Shown: positions 1 through 8,169, counted from the stretch's first letter. The stretch is 64,000 nucleotides of DNA from JARICQ01 sp964428475 (GCA_964428475.1 CAYRYO010000002.1:1-64000), one strand, 5' to 3'. Translations and numbers: made by a program. The notes: generated by a model from the letters alone, not told the origin.

Positions 1-260
1 TTATAGATAGAAAAACTACAAGAGATGATCTTGAAGTATACTATGTACCAGCAAACGAAATGGCGGATGAATTAGGAAATCCCAGAGTAGCAAATATGGT
101 AATGCTTGGAGCATATCTTGAAGCTACAAAAGCTGTAGAAGTAGACACTATATTAAATAAGGCCTTTCAGGCAGTGTTTGGTGAGTCAAAAGTACATCTA
201 CTTCCAATAAATAAAGAAGCAATGGAAAAGGGTGCAGAATTAGTAAGAAATAGAAAATAA
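1..260 (+). CDS. 2-oxoacid:ferredoxin oxidoreductase gamma subunit, 3' end only
   Basis: The reading frame is open from the window edge and ends at 260, so only the last ~85 residues are seen. The segment NPRVANMVMLGAYLE followed by a short helical tail ending in a charged stretch is typical of the C-terminus of the gamma chain of 2-oxoglutarate/2-oxoisovalerate/pyruvate:ferredoxin oxidoreductases. These enzymes decarboxylate 2-oxoacids to acyl-CoA and reduce ferredoxin, a core step of amino-acid fermentation. The alpha and beta subunit genes are presumably upstream, outside the window. A strong terminator follows directly. Which 2-oxoacid is used cannot be decided from this fragment. Confidence 0.8.
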   Translation, partial: IDRKTTRDDLEVYYVPANEMADELGNPRVANMVMLGAYLEATKAVEVDTILNKAFQAVFGESKVHLLPINKEAMEKGAELVRNRK

Positions 261-263
261 TAT

Positions 264-305
264 AATAAAATGGTTCTAGTCTTAAGACTAGAACCATTTT
301 ATTAT
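264..305 (+). terminator. Intrinsic terminator after the oxidoreductase gene
   Basis: A perfect inverted repeat (arms around 265-283 and 286-304, core GGTTCTAGTCTT/AAGACTAGAACC) ends in a T-rich run. It separates the oxidoreductase operon from the riboswitch-controlled transcript that follows. Confidence 0.85.
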
Positions 306-345
306 ATTATTTTGATAAAAGAGCATAAAATTACAATAAAAAGCT

Positions 346-374
346 TTGTAAGGATTCAAAAAATATGATATAAT
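346..374 (+). promoter_or_regulatory. Sigma-A-type promoter for the riboswitch transcript
   Basis: A -35 box TTGTAA (346-351) and a perfect -10 box TATAAT (369-374) are spaced by 17 bases. Transcription would start near 381, about 50 bases before the riboswitch aptamer. Confidence 0.7.
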
Positions 375-427
375 AGATATGATATAGATTTATAAAAAAA
401 TATTGCTTAATTCAAATATAATCTCAG

Positions 428-540
428 TAGATTTTATTTGAAGCGGGGGAACCAAATTTTTAGGGGTGAATTCTCGAATGAGAAAGGACTACCCTTTAGT
501 CCGAATCCGACAGCTAACCTCGCCAGCCAAATAAAAGGGG
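428..540 (+). promoter_or_regulatory. c-di-AMP riboswitch (ydaO/yuaA leader type)
   Basis: The leader holds the hallmark blocks of the ydaO/yuaA aptamer in the right order: GGGGGAACCAA at 445-455, GGGGTGAATTC at 463-473, a GGACT/AGTCC hairpin at 486-502, and CCGAATCCGACAGCTAACCTCG at about 501-522. The closing P1 helix is TTTTATTTG (432-440) with CAAATAAAA (528-536), nine perfect pairs. This RNA family binds cyclic di-AMP and normally switches genes off at high ligand; its usual targets are osmolyte and potassium transport, osmolyte synthesis and cell-wall genes. Here it precedes an opine-dehydrogenase-like gene. Recognition is by conserved sequence and the P1 helix; no covariance search was run. 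Confidence 0.88.
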
Positions 541-557
541 GCAAATTCTTGCTAATT

Positions 558-585
558 AAAGCTATGGGAGCCCATGGTTTTTTTT
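558..585 (+). terminator. Candidate riboswitch expression-platform terminator
   Basis: The segment holds a short stem CTATGG/CCATGG around the loop GAGC, followed by a run of eight T residues, shortly after the aptamer. It sits where a c-di-AMP off-switch would place its terminator. The stem is short, so the exact fold and the competing antiterminator are uncertain. Confidence 0.5.
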
Positions 586-652
586 GACCCCAAAAATAAT
601 AATTTTTAAAATTGTCGAAAAAGTCAGAAAAAAATACGAGGGGGAGATTTTT

Positions 653-1765
653 ATGAATTTGAATTACTGTGTAATAGGAGTGGGAAATGGTGGTATGTCA
701 ATGGCGGGATATCTAGCAATGCTAGGTTATAATGTAAACTTATATAATAGAACATTGGAACGTATATTTCCTTTAATTAAAAACCCTATCATATCGCTTA
801 CAGGCGAAGAAAATGGAATAGGAAAATTAAATATAGTTACAAATAAGATCAAAGAGGCAATAGAAAATGTAGATATTATAATGGTTACAGTTCCAGCAAT
901 GGGTCATCATGAAATAGCAAAAGAAATGGCACCCTACTTAAGCGAAAATCAAATCATAGTTTTAAATCCTGGAAGAACAGGTGGAGCTTTAGAGGTATAC
1001 GAAACTCTAAGACAATATGGATGTGAAAAGAATATAATAATAGCAGAGGCACAAACTTTTATATATGCGTGTAGAGCAATGTCTTCAAATAGTGCACATA
1101 TATTTAAAATAAAAAAAGAAGTAACCTTGTCTACAATACCTTCGAAATATACAGAACATGTAGTGAAATTATTGAATGAAGCTTATCCACAGTTTATACC
1201 GGCAAAAGATGTCTTAGAAACTAGTATAAATAATTATGGAGCTATATTTCATCCAGCGCCAACGCTTTTAAATAGTGGACATATTGAAAGGGGAGCACCC
1301 TTTGAGTATTATACTGAAGGAATTACTCCAACAATAGGGAAGATACTCGAAAAGATGGATAATGAGAGAATGCAAATAGGTAAAAAACTAAAAGTAAATA
1401 CATTATCTGCAAAAGATTGGTTAAATGAAACTTACGGAGCAAAGGGAAGAAACTTATACGAAACAATACAAAACAACTCAGCATACAAAGGTCTTGCAGC
1501 GCCTATGGGATTAAATATAAGATATATTTATGAAGATGTTCCCTATAGCTTGGTACCTATGGCATCAATAGGAAAGGAACTTGGAATAGAAACGCCTACA
1601 ATAGATTTAATCATACAACTTTCACAATTAATAACTGGAAAAGATTTTTACTTAACGGGTAGAAATATAAGCAAATTAGGGCTAGAGGGATTTAGTGTAG
1701 ATAAAATGCATGAAATAGCTAAAACGGGAGGAATTACTGATGGAGATAAGGAGGTAGTTGCTTGA
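653..1765 (+). CDS. NAD/NADP octopine/nopaline (opine) dehydrogenase family protein
   Basis: A protein of 370 residues. The N-terminus carries a Rossmann dinucleotide fingerprint G9-x-G11-x-x-G14 (IGVGNGGMSMAG), and the C-terminal half has the all-helical octopine dehydrogenase fold signature around NNYGAIFHPAPTLLNSG, with His200 a candidate catalytic residue. Family members reductively join an amino acid and a 2-oxo acid, or run the reverse reaction. The start was set at ATG 653 because GAGGGGGAG lies just upstream and the fold begins there; an in-frame extension to 584 would overlap the terminator. The stop overlaps the next start by one base, so the pair is one operon, controlled by the c-di-AMP riboswitch. 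The substrate is unknown. Confidence 0.8.
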   Translation: MNLNYCVIGVGNGGMSMAGYLAMLGYNVNLYNRTLERIFPLIKNPIISLTGEENGIGKLNIVTNKIKEAIENVDIIMVTVPAMGHHEIAKEMAPYLSENQIIVLNPGRTGGALEVYETLRQYGCEKNIIIAEAQTFIYACRAMSSNSAHIFKIKKEVTLSTIPSKYTEHVVKLLNEAYPQFIPAKDVLETSINNYGAIFHPAPTLLNSGHIERGAPFEYYTEGITPTIGKILEKMDNERMQIGKKLKVNTLSAKDWLNETYGAKGRNLYETIQNNSAYKGLAAPMGLNIRYIYEDVPYSLVPMASIGKELGIETPTIDLIIQLSQLITGKDFYLTGRNISKLGLEGFSVDKMHEIAKTGGITDGDKEVVA

Positions 1766-3417
1766 TGAAAAAGATAATAGCAGGAACACTAGGAAACTGT
1801 GTACATGTAGCTGGAATAATGAATTATTTAAATCTAGCAGAAGCAGAAGGATATATTACAAAATACATTGGAATAGGGAAATCACCAGATGAAATCATAG
1901 AATATATAAATAAAGAAAATCCAGATATAGTGGCACTTTCCTATAGATTAACGGTAGAACCACTTAAAGAAATACTTATAGAATTAAAGGAAAAGATAGA
2001 TAAAAATAAAGTAGAAAACATTGAGTGGTTATTTGGAGGTACAGAGCCAACATCAGAAGTAGCAGAGGAATTTGGTATATTTGACAAGGAGTTTAATGGA
2101 ACTGAAGATGTAGATGAAGTTATAGCGTATTTAAAGGGAATAGATTATTCACTAGAGGAATCTTATCCCAATAATATAATAGACAGAATAAAAGAAAAAT
2201 ATCCTTACCCTGTTCTAAGACATCATCTAGGCCTAACTTCTATACAAGAAACGGTGGAGGCAATAGAAACTGTAGCAGATAAAAAAGTTATAGATATAAT
2301 ATCTATAGCCCCAGATCAAAATGGTCAGGAGTTTTTTTTCGACCAAGAAAATATGAATGAAAAATTAGATGGAGCAGGAGGAGTACCTGTAAGATGTGAG
2401 GAAGATTTTAAGATTTTATACGATGCGGCTCAAAGAGGAAATTATCCACTGCTTAGATCATATAGTGGCACAAAGAATATATTAAAATTTGCAGAAGTTT
2501 TAAAAGATAATTTAGATAATGCTTGGTGTGCAGTGCCATTATTTTGGTATAGTGAGCTAGATGGAAGAGGAAGAAGAAAGCTCTTAGATGCGTTAGTAGA
2601 AAATCAAAAAGCAATGAAATGGCATGGAGATAGAAATATCCCCGTTGAAGTAAACGACCCTCATCATTGGAGTCTTAGAGATGCACATGATTCTATTGCA
2701 GTAGCAGTAGCTTATATAGCAGCATATAATGCAAAAAAGATGGGAGTTAAGAATTATATAGCACAGTATATGTTTAATGTGCCAGCTACTATTTCACCAG
2801 AGATGGATCTTGGAAAGATGTTGGCAAAGATAGAACTTGCAGAAAGTCTAGTAGATGAAAACTTTAAAGTATATCGTCAGGCAAGAGCAGGACTTGCAAG
2901 TTTTCCGTCAAATCTATATCAAGCTAAAGGTCAACTGGCAGCATCTGCATATCTTGCAATGATGATAAAACCTCATATCTATCATGTAGTAGGATACTGC
3001 GAAGCACATCACGCAGCCACATCAGAAGACATTATAGAATCTTCAATGATAGTAAGAGGAATTCTTAAAAATGAGTTTTTAGGCTCAGTAGATATGACAA
3101 AAGATGAAAAAGTACAAACTAGAAAAGAAACTCTCATAGAAGAGGCTAAGATAATAATAGAAGCAATAAAATCACTAAAGAAAAATGATATAGATCCACT
3201 AATAGATCCTGAAGTATTAACAGAAGCTGTAAGAATAGGAATACTAGATGCACCACATCTTCAAGGCTCAGATATCGCTAAAGGCGAACTAAAGACAAGG
3301 ATGGTAAGTGGAGCACTATATGCCTATGATGAAGTAAATGCTAAGATAATAAGTGAAAAAGAGAGAGTAAATAAGATTTTGAAAAAAGCAGGATATGATG
3401 TGCTTCGCAAATTTTAA
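1765..3417 (+). CDS. B12-binding, glutamate-mutase-E-like protein
   Basis: A protein of 550 residues. Residues 1-120 look like a cobalamin-binding Rossmann domain: C-x-H14-x-x-G17 in place of the usual D-x-H-x-x-G, a serine-leucine element ALSYRL near 57-62, and GG at 91-92. The remainder (about 150-550) contains PVEVNDPHHWSLRDAHDS and resembles the barrel subunit of B12-dependent carbon-skeleton mutases such as methylaspartate mutase, ending with a GILDAPHL...K.R motif. The start is ATG 1765, one base overlapping the upstream stop, with AAGGAGG in front. A mutase acting on an amino acid or 2-oxo acid fits with the partner opine dehydrogenase, but that is inference. The last codons lie inside an inverted repeat. 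Confidence 0.6.
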   Translation: MKKIIAGTLGNCVHVAGIMNYLNLAEAEGYITKYIGIGKSPDEIIEYINKENPDIVALSYRLTVEPLKEILIELKEKIDKNKVENIEWLFGGTEPTSEVAEEFGIFDKEFNGTEDVDEVIAYLKGIDYSLEESYPNNIIDRIKEKYPYPVLRHHLGLTSIQETVEAIETVADKKVIDIISIAPDQNGQEFFFDQENMNEKLDGAGGVPVRCEEDFKILYDAAQRGNYPLLRSYSGTKNILKFAEVLKDNLDNAWCAVPLFWYSELDGRGRRKLLDALVENQKAMKWHGDRNIPVEVNDPHHWSLRDAHDSIAVAVAYIAAYNAKKMGVKNYIAQYMFNVPATISPEMDLGKMLAKIELAESLVDENFKVYRQARAGLASFPSNLYQAKGQLAASAYLAMMIKPHIYHVVGYCEAHHAATSEDIIESSMIVRGILKNEFLGSVDMTKDEKVQTRKETLIEEAKIIIEAIKSLKKNDIDPLIDPEVLTEAVRIGILDAPHLQGSDIAKGELKTRMVSGALYAYDEVNAKIISEKERVNKILKKAGYDVLRKF

Positions 3418-3611
3418 ATTGTGAATTGTGAATTTTAAATTAAAACCGTAAGCTGAGAGTATATTTTTCAACTTTATATACATCGCTTAGTTTGTTTATA
3501 CAATGAATTAAAAAACATTAAAGGAACTCTAATCTAGACAAGAGTTCCTTTAATGTTTTAATCTTTTAATTCACAATTTATAATTCAAAATTCACAATTT
3601 GCGTAAGCACA
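3399..3611. repeat. Inverted-repeat (MITE-like) intergenic element
   Basis: Near-perfect terminal inverted repeats flank the whole gap: TGTGCTTCGCAAATT (3399-3413) and AATTTGCGTAAGCACA (3596-3611). Inside each arm are copies of AATTGTGAATT-like units (3419-3443 and, inverted, 3569-3600), and the centre holds a 19-bp hairpin. The left end supplies the last codons and stop of the B12 gene and the right end abuts the fabZ stop. A related repeat occurs at 55006-55050. No transposase is present, so a non-autonomous element or REP-like repeat is the best description. Confidence 0.6.
3512..3559. terminator. Bidirectional terminator inside the repeat element
   Basis: A perfect 19-bp stem (3512-3530 with 3541-3559, core ACATTAAAGGAACTCT) with a 10-base loop, A-rich on the left and T-rich on the right. 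It can end both the B12-protein transcript and the opposing fabZ transcript. Confidence 0.8.
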
Positions 3612-4043
3612 TTATTCTATTGCAAATAAAAACTCACCCTCACAGGCCAATTTTTCATCTACATAGGCCTTTCCTTGCCCTATACCTATACTGCCTCTAA
3701 GTTTAATTATTTCAACTTCCATCTTAAGAATATCTCCAGGTATCACTTTTTTCTTAAATCTAACTTTATTTATTCCAGCAAAATAAGCAGTTTTTCCATT
3801 AAATTTCTCATCACTCATTAATACTACAGCTCCAACTTGAGCCATAGACTCGACTATTAGTACTCCTGGCATTACATGATTGTCTGGAAAATGTCCCTGG
3901 AAAAAAGGTTCATTTATAGTTACATTTTTATATCCTATACCTCTTACCCCTATCTCTTCTAATGAAACCTTGTCTATTAAGAGAAAAGGATATCTATGTG
4001 GAATAATATCTTTTATTTCTTCTATATTCAGCAATTTGCCCAT
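3612..4043 (-). CDS. fabZ: 3-hydroxyacyl-ACP dehydratase FabZ
   Basis: A protein of 143 residues, the usual FabZ length. It has IPHRYPFLLIDKV at the N-terminus and the hot-dog active-site segment GHFPDNHVMPGVLIVESMAQ, with the catalytic histidine (GHFP) and glutamate (VES). It dehydrates 3-hydroxyacyl-ACP to trans-2-enoyl-ACP in the cytosolic type II fatty-acid cycle. Its ATG is preceded by GAGGAAG on the minus strand. It is transcribed divergently from the fabH operon, which lacks its own dehydratase, so the two transcripts together make a full elongation cycle. No fabA is visible. Confidence 0.95.
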   Translation of the reverse strand: MGKLLNIEEIKDIIPHRYPFLLIDKVSLEEIGVRGIGYKNVTINEPFFQGHFPDNHVMPGVLIVESMAQVGAVVLMSDEKFNGKTAYFAGINKVRFKKKVIPGDILKMEVEIIKLRGSIGIGQGKAYVDEKLACEGEFLFAIE

Positions 4044-4193
4044 GTCTTCCTCCTATTTTAGATTATATTGATGAATTTTAATGATTGATTATTTTTCTAT
4101 CTTAATATATACTAATCCTTAGCACCATAAGTTATATTAATAATAAAACAAAAGTAAAAAGAAAGCAACATTATTAGATTAAGGAGGCGGTTT

Positions 4194-4244
4194 ATGGACA
4201 GAATAAGAATACTAAAATTAAATATGGAGGTGGAGGATGAATAA
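4194..4244 (+). CDS. Possible 16-residue leader peptide overlapping fabH
   Basis: ATG 4194 follows a very strong ribosome site, AAGGAGGCGG, and opens a frame coding for MDRIRILKLNMEVEDE that stops at 4244, eight bases inside fabH. Its final codons form the fabH ribosome site GGAGGTGGAGG. The arrangement suggests translational coupling or a regulatory leader. The protein has no recognisable similarity and there is no run of codons for a single amino acid, so classical attenuation is not indicated. Confidence 0.45.
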   Translation: MDRIRILKLNMEVEDE

Positions 4245-5238
4245 ATTTGGAGTAGGAATAGTTGGTATAGGTAGCTATCTTCCTGAAAGAATTCTTACAA
4301 ATCATGAATTGGAAAATATAGTAGACACTTCTGATGAATGGATATTAGAAAGAACTGGTATAGAATCAAGAAGAATAGCAGATAAAACTCAAGCAAGCTC
4401 AGATTTATCAACTATTGCAGCAGAAAGGGCTTTAAAAGACGCAAATTTAAAAGCAGAAGATATAGATCTTATAATACTTGCTACACTTACAGGAGATTAC
4501 GCATTTCCTTCTACTGCGTGTCTAGTTCAAAAAAACATAGGAGCTACAAATGCAGCAGCATTTGATATAAATGCTGGTTGTTCTGGGTTTATATATGGAA
4601 TGACTATGGCAGAAGGATTTATCAAATCAGGAATGTATAAAAAGATATTAATAATAGGTGCTGAAACTATGTCAAGAGTACTCAACTGGGAAGATAGAAA
4701 TACCTGTGTACTGTTTGGAGATGGTGCAGGAGCATGTATAATGGATAGATGCGAACAAGGCTATGGTATATTGGCATCTCATATAGGTGCTGACGGTTCA
4801 AAAGGAGATGTATTAATTCAAGCAGCAGGAGGATCTAGACTTCCAGCAAGCATTGAAACAGTAGAGAAAAAACTTCACAGTGTTGATATGAATGGCAAAG
4901 AAGTATTTAAATTTGCTGTAAGAGTGATGGAAAAGGCTTCCAAGGAAGTTTTAAAAAAGTCAAATTTACAAATAAAAGATATAGATTTATTAGTTCCACA
5001 TCAAGCTAATATAAGAATAATAGATGCAGCTTCTAAGAAGCTAGATCTAGAAAAAGATAAGATATATGTAAATTTAAATAAATATGGAAATATGTCTGCC
5101 GCTTCAGTCCCAGTAGCACTCGATGAAGCCATCAAAGAAAATAGACTTAAAAAAGGTAATAATCTAGTTTTAGTAGCCTTTGGTACAGGTCTAACATGGG
5201 CTTCAATGGCTATAAGATGGAACAGGGAGGAGATATAA
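4237..5238 (+). CDS. fabH: 3-oxoacyl-ACP synthase III FabH
   Basis: A protein of 333 residues. It contains the Cys-His-Asn triad of KASIII: Cys in DINAGCSGF, His in PHQANIRI and Asn in YGNMSAASV. FabH condenses acetyl- or branched-acyl-CoA with malonyl-ACP to start each fatty-acid chain. It is the first full gene of the fab operon; its stop TAA shares one base with the fabK ATG (TAATG). The ribosome site GGAGGTGGAGG lies inside a small upstream frame. Confidence 0.96.
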   Translation: MNKFGVGIVGIGSYLPERILTNHELENIVDTSDEWILERTGIESRRIADKTQASSDLSTIAAERALKDANLKAEDIDLIILATLTGDYAFPSTACLVQKNIGATNAAAFDINAGCSGFIYGMTMAEGFIKSGMYKKILIIGAETMSRVLNWEDRNTCVLFGDGAGACIMDRCEQGYGILASHIGADGSKGDVLIQAAGGSRLPASIETVEKKLHSVDMNGKEVFKFAVRVMEKASKEVLKKSNLQIKDIDLLVPHQANIRIIDAASKKLDLEKDKIYVNLNKYGNMSAASVPVALDEAIKENRLKKGNNLVLVAFGTGLTWASMAIRWNREEI

Positions 5239-6197
5239 TGTGGAATACTAAACTTACAGAACTTTTAAATGTTGAGTATCCTATATTGCAAGGTGGCATG
5301 GCATGGGTAGCGACCCATGAGTTAGCTGCAGCAGTTTCAAATGCAGGAGCTTTAGGAATAATAGGAGCAGGAAATGCACCTGGGCATGTAATAAGAGAAG
5401 AAATAAAACAAGCAAAGAAATTGACAAATAAGCCATTTGGAGTAAATGTAATGCTTATGTCACCCTTTGCTGAAGATATTGTAGATATAATATGTGATGA
5501 GGGAATTCCTGTTGTAACTACAGGTGCAGGAAATCCAGGCAAGTATTTAGAGAAACTTAAGAAACACAATGTAAAGGTCATACCTGTAGTACCTACAGTG
5601 TCTTTAGCAGTAAGATTAGAGAGGCAAGGAGTCGATGCAGTAATAGTAGAAGGAACAGAAGCTGGAGGTCATATAGGAGAACTTACTACTATGGCGTTAG
5701 TTCCTCAAATAGTAGATGCAGTAAATATTCCTGTAATAGCAGCAGGAGGAATAGGAGACGGAAGAGGGTTTTTAGCAGCCCTAAGTCTTGGAGCTGATGG
5801 AATTCAGATGGGAACTAGATTCGTGTGTTCTACTGAATCCAGGGTTCATGAGAATTACAAGCAAGCTATAATAAAATCGAAGGATAGAGATGCACTAGTA
5901 ACTGGGAGAAGTACTGGTCATCCTGTAAGAGCATTAAAAAATAGATTCATGAAAGAATTTGAGGAATTTGAAAAAAGAGGGGCAACTTTTGAAGAACTTG
6001 AGCTACTTGGATCAGGAAGACTTCAACTTGCTGTAGTAGAAGGAGATATGGATAAAGGATCAATTATGTCAGGTCAAATTGCAGGTTTAGTAAAGGATAC
6101 TAAATCCTGTAAGACTATAATAAATGATATAATAGTGGCAGCTGAAAGACAATTAAATATTTTATCTTCCATAAAAAGAGGTGATTTAAATGAGTAA
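5238..6197 (+). CDS. fabK: Enoyl-ACP reductase II FabK (FMN)
   Basis: A protein of 319 residues starting at ATG 5238 (GGGAGGAG upstream), not at the earlier in-frame ATG 5196 within fabH. Hallmarks are YPILQGGMAWVAT near the N-terminus, VIVEGTEAGGHIGE, and IAAGGIGDGRG with GADGIQMGTRF in the FMN phosphate-binding part of the TIM barrel (nitronate-monooxygenase fold). FabK carries out the last reduction of each elongation cycle and replaces the triclosan-sensitive FabI in many Clostridia and streptococci. It overlaps fabD by eight bases. Confidence 0.95.
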   Translation: MWNTKLTELLNVEYPILQGGMAWVATHELAAAVSNAGALGIIGAGNAPGHVIREEIKQAKKLTNKPFGVNVMLMSPFAEDIVDIICDEGIPVVTTGAGNPGKYLEKLKKHNVKVIPVVPTVSLAVRLERQGVDAVIVEGTEAGGHIGELTTMALVPQIVDAVNIPVIAAGGIGDGRGFLAALSLGADGIQMGTRFVCSTESRVHENYKQAIIKSKDRDALVTGRSTGHPVRALKNRFMKEFEEFEKRGATFEELELLGSGRLQLAVVEGDMDKGSIMSGQIAGLVKDTKSCKTIINDIIVAAERQLNILSSIKRGDLNE

Positions 6198-7143
6198 AAC
6201 AGCATTTATATTTCCAGGGCAAGGCTCTCAATATGTAGGTATGGGCAGCGACTTTTATAAATGCTTTAGTGAATCAAGAAATGTGTTTGATGAAGCAAAT
6301 AAGGCTCTCAATATGGATCTTACAGGAATATGTTTTTCAGGATCAGATGAAGATTTAAGAAAGACAGAAAACACTCAACCTGCAATACTTGCAACTAGTA
6401 TTGCAATATTGAAAGCCCTTCAAGCACGTGGAATAGACTGTGAGTATACAGCAGGACTAAGTCTAGGTGAGTATAGTTCACTAGTAATGAGTGAGGTATT
6501 GGAATTTAGAGATGCCTTAAAGCTTGTAAAAAACAGAGGAAAGTTTATGCAAGAAGCTGTGCCTATAGGAATAGGAGGAATGGCAGCTGTACTTGGATTA
6601 AAAGATGAAATGGTTCCATCTGTAATTGAGAAGACTAAGGGAATTGGAGTTGTTGAAGTTGCAAACTATAACAGTCCAGGTCAGATAGTATTTTCGGGAG
6701 AACTTAAAGGATTAGAAGTAGCATGTCAAGAGGCTATGAAATTAGGTGCTAAAAAAGCAGTACCACTTTCAGTTTCAGCACCATTTCACTCATCACTCTT
6801 AGAGTCAGCAGGAGAAAAGCTTAAAAAAGAACTTGGATCTGTATTAGTACATGATTCTAAGAAAAAAATGATATCTAATGTAGATGGGAAATTATTAAAC
6901 AACAAAGATGAAATAAAATCAAAGCTGGTAGGTCAAGTAAGTAATTCTGTACTTTGGCAACAATCAGTTGAATATATGATAAATGAAGGCGTAGATACAT
7001 TTGTAGAAATAGGACCTGGAAAAAGTCTTTCAAGCTTTGTAAAGAGAATCGGAAAATCTATGGGGAAACCAGTGAAAGCTATGAGTGTAAATGATGTAGC
7101 ATCCTTTGAGGAAACAGTAAAATATATCAAGGGAGGAAAATAA
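6190..7143 (+). CDS. fabD: Malonyl-CoA:ACP transacylase FabD
   Basis: A protein of 317 residues. The N-terminal FPGQGSQYVGMG, the nucleophile motif GLSLGEYSS and the histidine segment APFHSSLL identify the malonyl transferase that loads malonyl groups on ACP. The ribosome site AGAGGTGAT lies within the end of fabK, so the genes are translationally coupled, and its final base overlaps the fabG start. Confidence 0.96.
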   Translation: MSKTAFIFPGQGSQYVGMGSDFYKCFSESRNVFDEANKALNMDLTGICFSGSDEDLRKTENTQPAILATSIAILKALQARGIDCEYTAGLSLGEYSSLVMSEVLEFRDALKLVKNRGKFMQEAVPIGIGGMAAVLGLKDEMVPSVIEKTKGIGVVEVANYNSPGQIVFSGELKGLEVACQEAMKLGAKKAVPLSVSAPFHSSLLESAGEKLKKELGSVLVHDSKKKMISNVDGKLLNNKDEIKSKLVGQVSNSVLWQQSVEYMINEGVDTFVEIGPGKSLSSFVKRIGKSMGKPVKAMSVNDVASFEETVKYIKGGK

Positions 7144-7883
7144 TGTTAAAAGGCAAAGTAGCACTAGTAACTGGAGGATCTAGAGGCATAGGAAAGTCTA
7201 TTGCCCTAGAACTTGCTAAAAATGGAGCAAATATAGCGATTAATTATGCAAATAGCAGTGAAAAGGCAGAAAAAGTAATAGAGGAAATAAAAAACCTTGG
7301 AGTAAACGCCATTTCTATAAAAGCAAATGTATCTAGTGAAGACGATGTAAACAATCTAGTAAAGACTATTGAAAAGGAATTAGGAAAGATTGATATCTTA
7401 GTCAATAATGCAGGAATCACAAAAGATAATCTTCTTATCAGAATGAAAACACAAGAATTTGAAGATGTATTAGATGTAAATTTAAAGGGAACATTTCTTT
7501 GTACAAAGGCGGTAGCAAGGGCTATGATGAAGAAAAGATATGGAAAAGTAATAAATATAACATCAGTGGTAGGTATTGTTGGAAATGCAGGTCAAGGAAA
7601 CTATAGTGCGTCAAAAGCTGGAGTCATAGGATTTACAAAGTCTATGGCAAAAGAACTTGGAAGTAGAGGTATTAGGGTAAATGCAGTAGCCCCAGGACTT
7701 ATAGATACTGAAATGACGCAGGTATTAAGTGAAGAAATAAAAGAACAAATGATAAAGGAAATACCACTAAATAAACTTGGAAATCCAGAAGATATTGCAA
7801 ATATAGTAGTATTTTTAGCAAGTGAAAGGTCAGACTATATAACAGGACAAGTAATAAATGTAGATGGCGGAATGGTAATGTAA
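7143..7883 (+). CDS. fabG: 3-oxoacyl-ACP reductase FabG
   Basis: A protein of 246 residues, a classical short-chain dehydrogenase. It has TGGSRGIGKSIA (NADPH binding), NNAG, the catalytic serine in NITSVVG, YSASKAG (Tyr and Lys) and the C-terminal ITGQVINVDGGMVM seen in FabG. It reduces 3-oxoacyl-ACP in the elongation cycle. Its start overlaps the fabD stop by one base. Confidence 0.96.
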   Translation: MLKGKVALVTGGSRGIGKSIALELAKNGANIAINYANSSEKAEKVIEEIKNLGVNAISIKANVSSEDDVNNLVKTIEKELGKIDILVNNAGITKDNLLIRMKTQEFEDVLDVNLKGTFLCTKAVARAMMKKRYGKVINITSVVGIVGNAGQGNYSASKAGVIGFTKSMAKELGSRGIRVNAVAPGLIDTEMTQVLSEEIKEQMIKEIPLNKLGNPEDIANIVVFLASERSDYITGQVINVDGGMVM

Positions 7884-7917
7884 TAAAAAATAAAACTAAA
7901 AAATAGGAGGAATAACA

Positions 7918-8148
7918 ATGTTTAAAAAGATAAGAGATATAATAGCAGAGCAATTAGATGTAGAAGAGGTAGAAAGCATCACAGAGCAAACTTCACTTAT
8001 GAAAGATTTAGAAGCAGATTCACTAGATGCAGTAGAGATAATGATGGCACTTGAAGATGAATTTGAAATAACAATTCCAGATGAAGATGCAGAAGGATTT
8101 AAAAACATTGGAGATATAGTAAAATATATAGAATCTAAAATTGCGTAA
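7918..8148 (+). CDS. acpP: Acyl carrier protein
   Basis: A 76-residue, strongly acidic protein with EADSLDAVEIMMALEDEF; the serine in DSLD is the 4'-phosphopantetheine site. It carries growing acyl chains between the Fab enzymes. The ribosome site AGGAGGAAT is strong, in line with the high abundance of ACP, and the gene lies between fabG and fabF as in many bacteria. Confidence 0.97.
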   Translation: MFKKIRDIIAEQLDVEEVESITEQTSLMKDLEADSLDAVEIMMALEDEFEITIPDEDAEGFKNIGDIVKYIESKIA

Positions 8149-8169
8149 TAGCAATAATTGGAGGTAAAT

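Noticed and set aside
4044..4193. FapR- or FabT-type operator between fabZ and fabH
   Set aside because: Only a weak CTTA/TAAG dyad (CTTAGCACCATAAG) is present; it does not match known operator consensus sequences.
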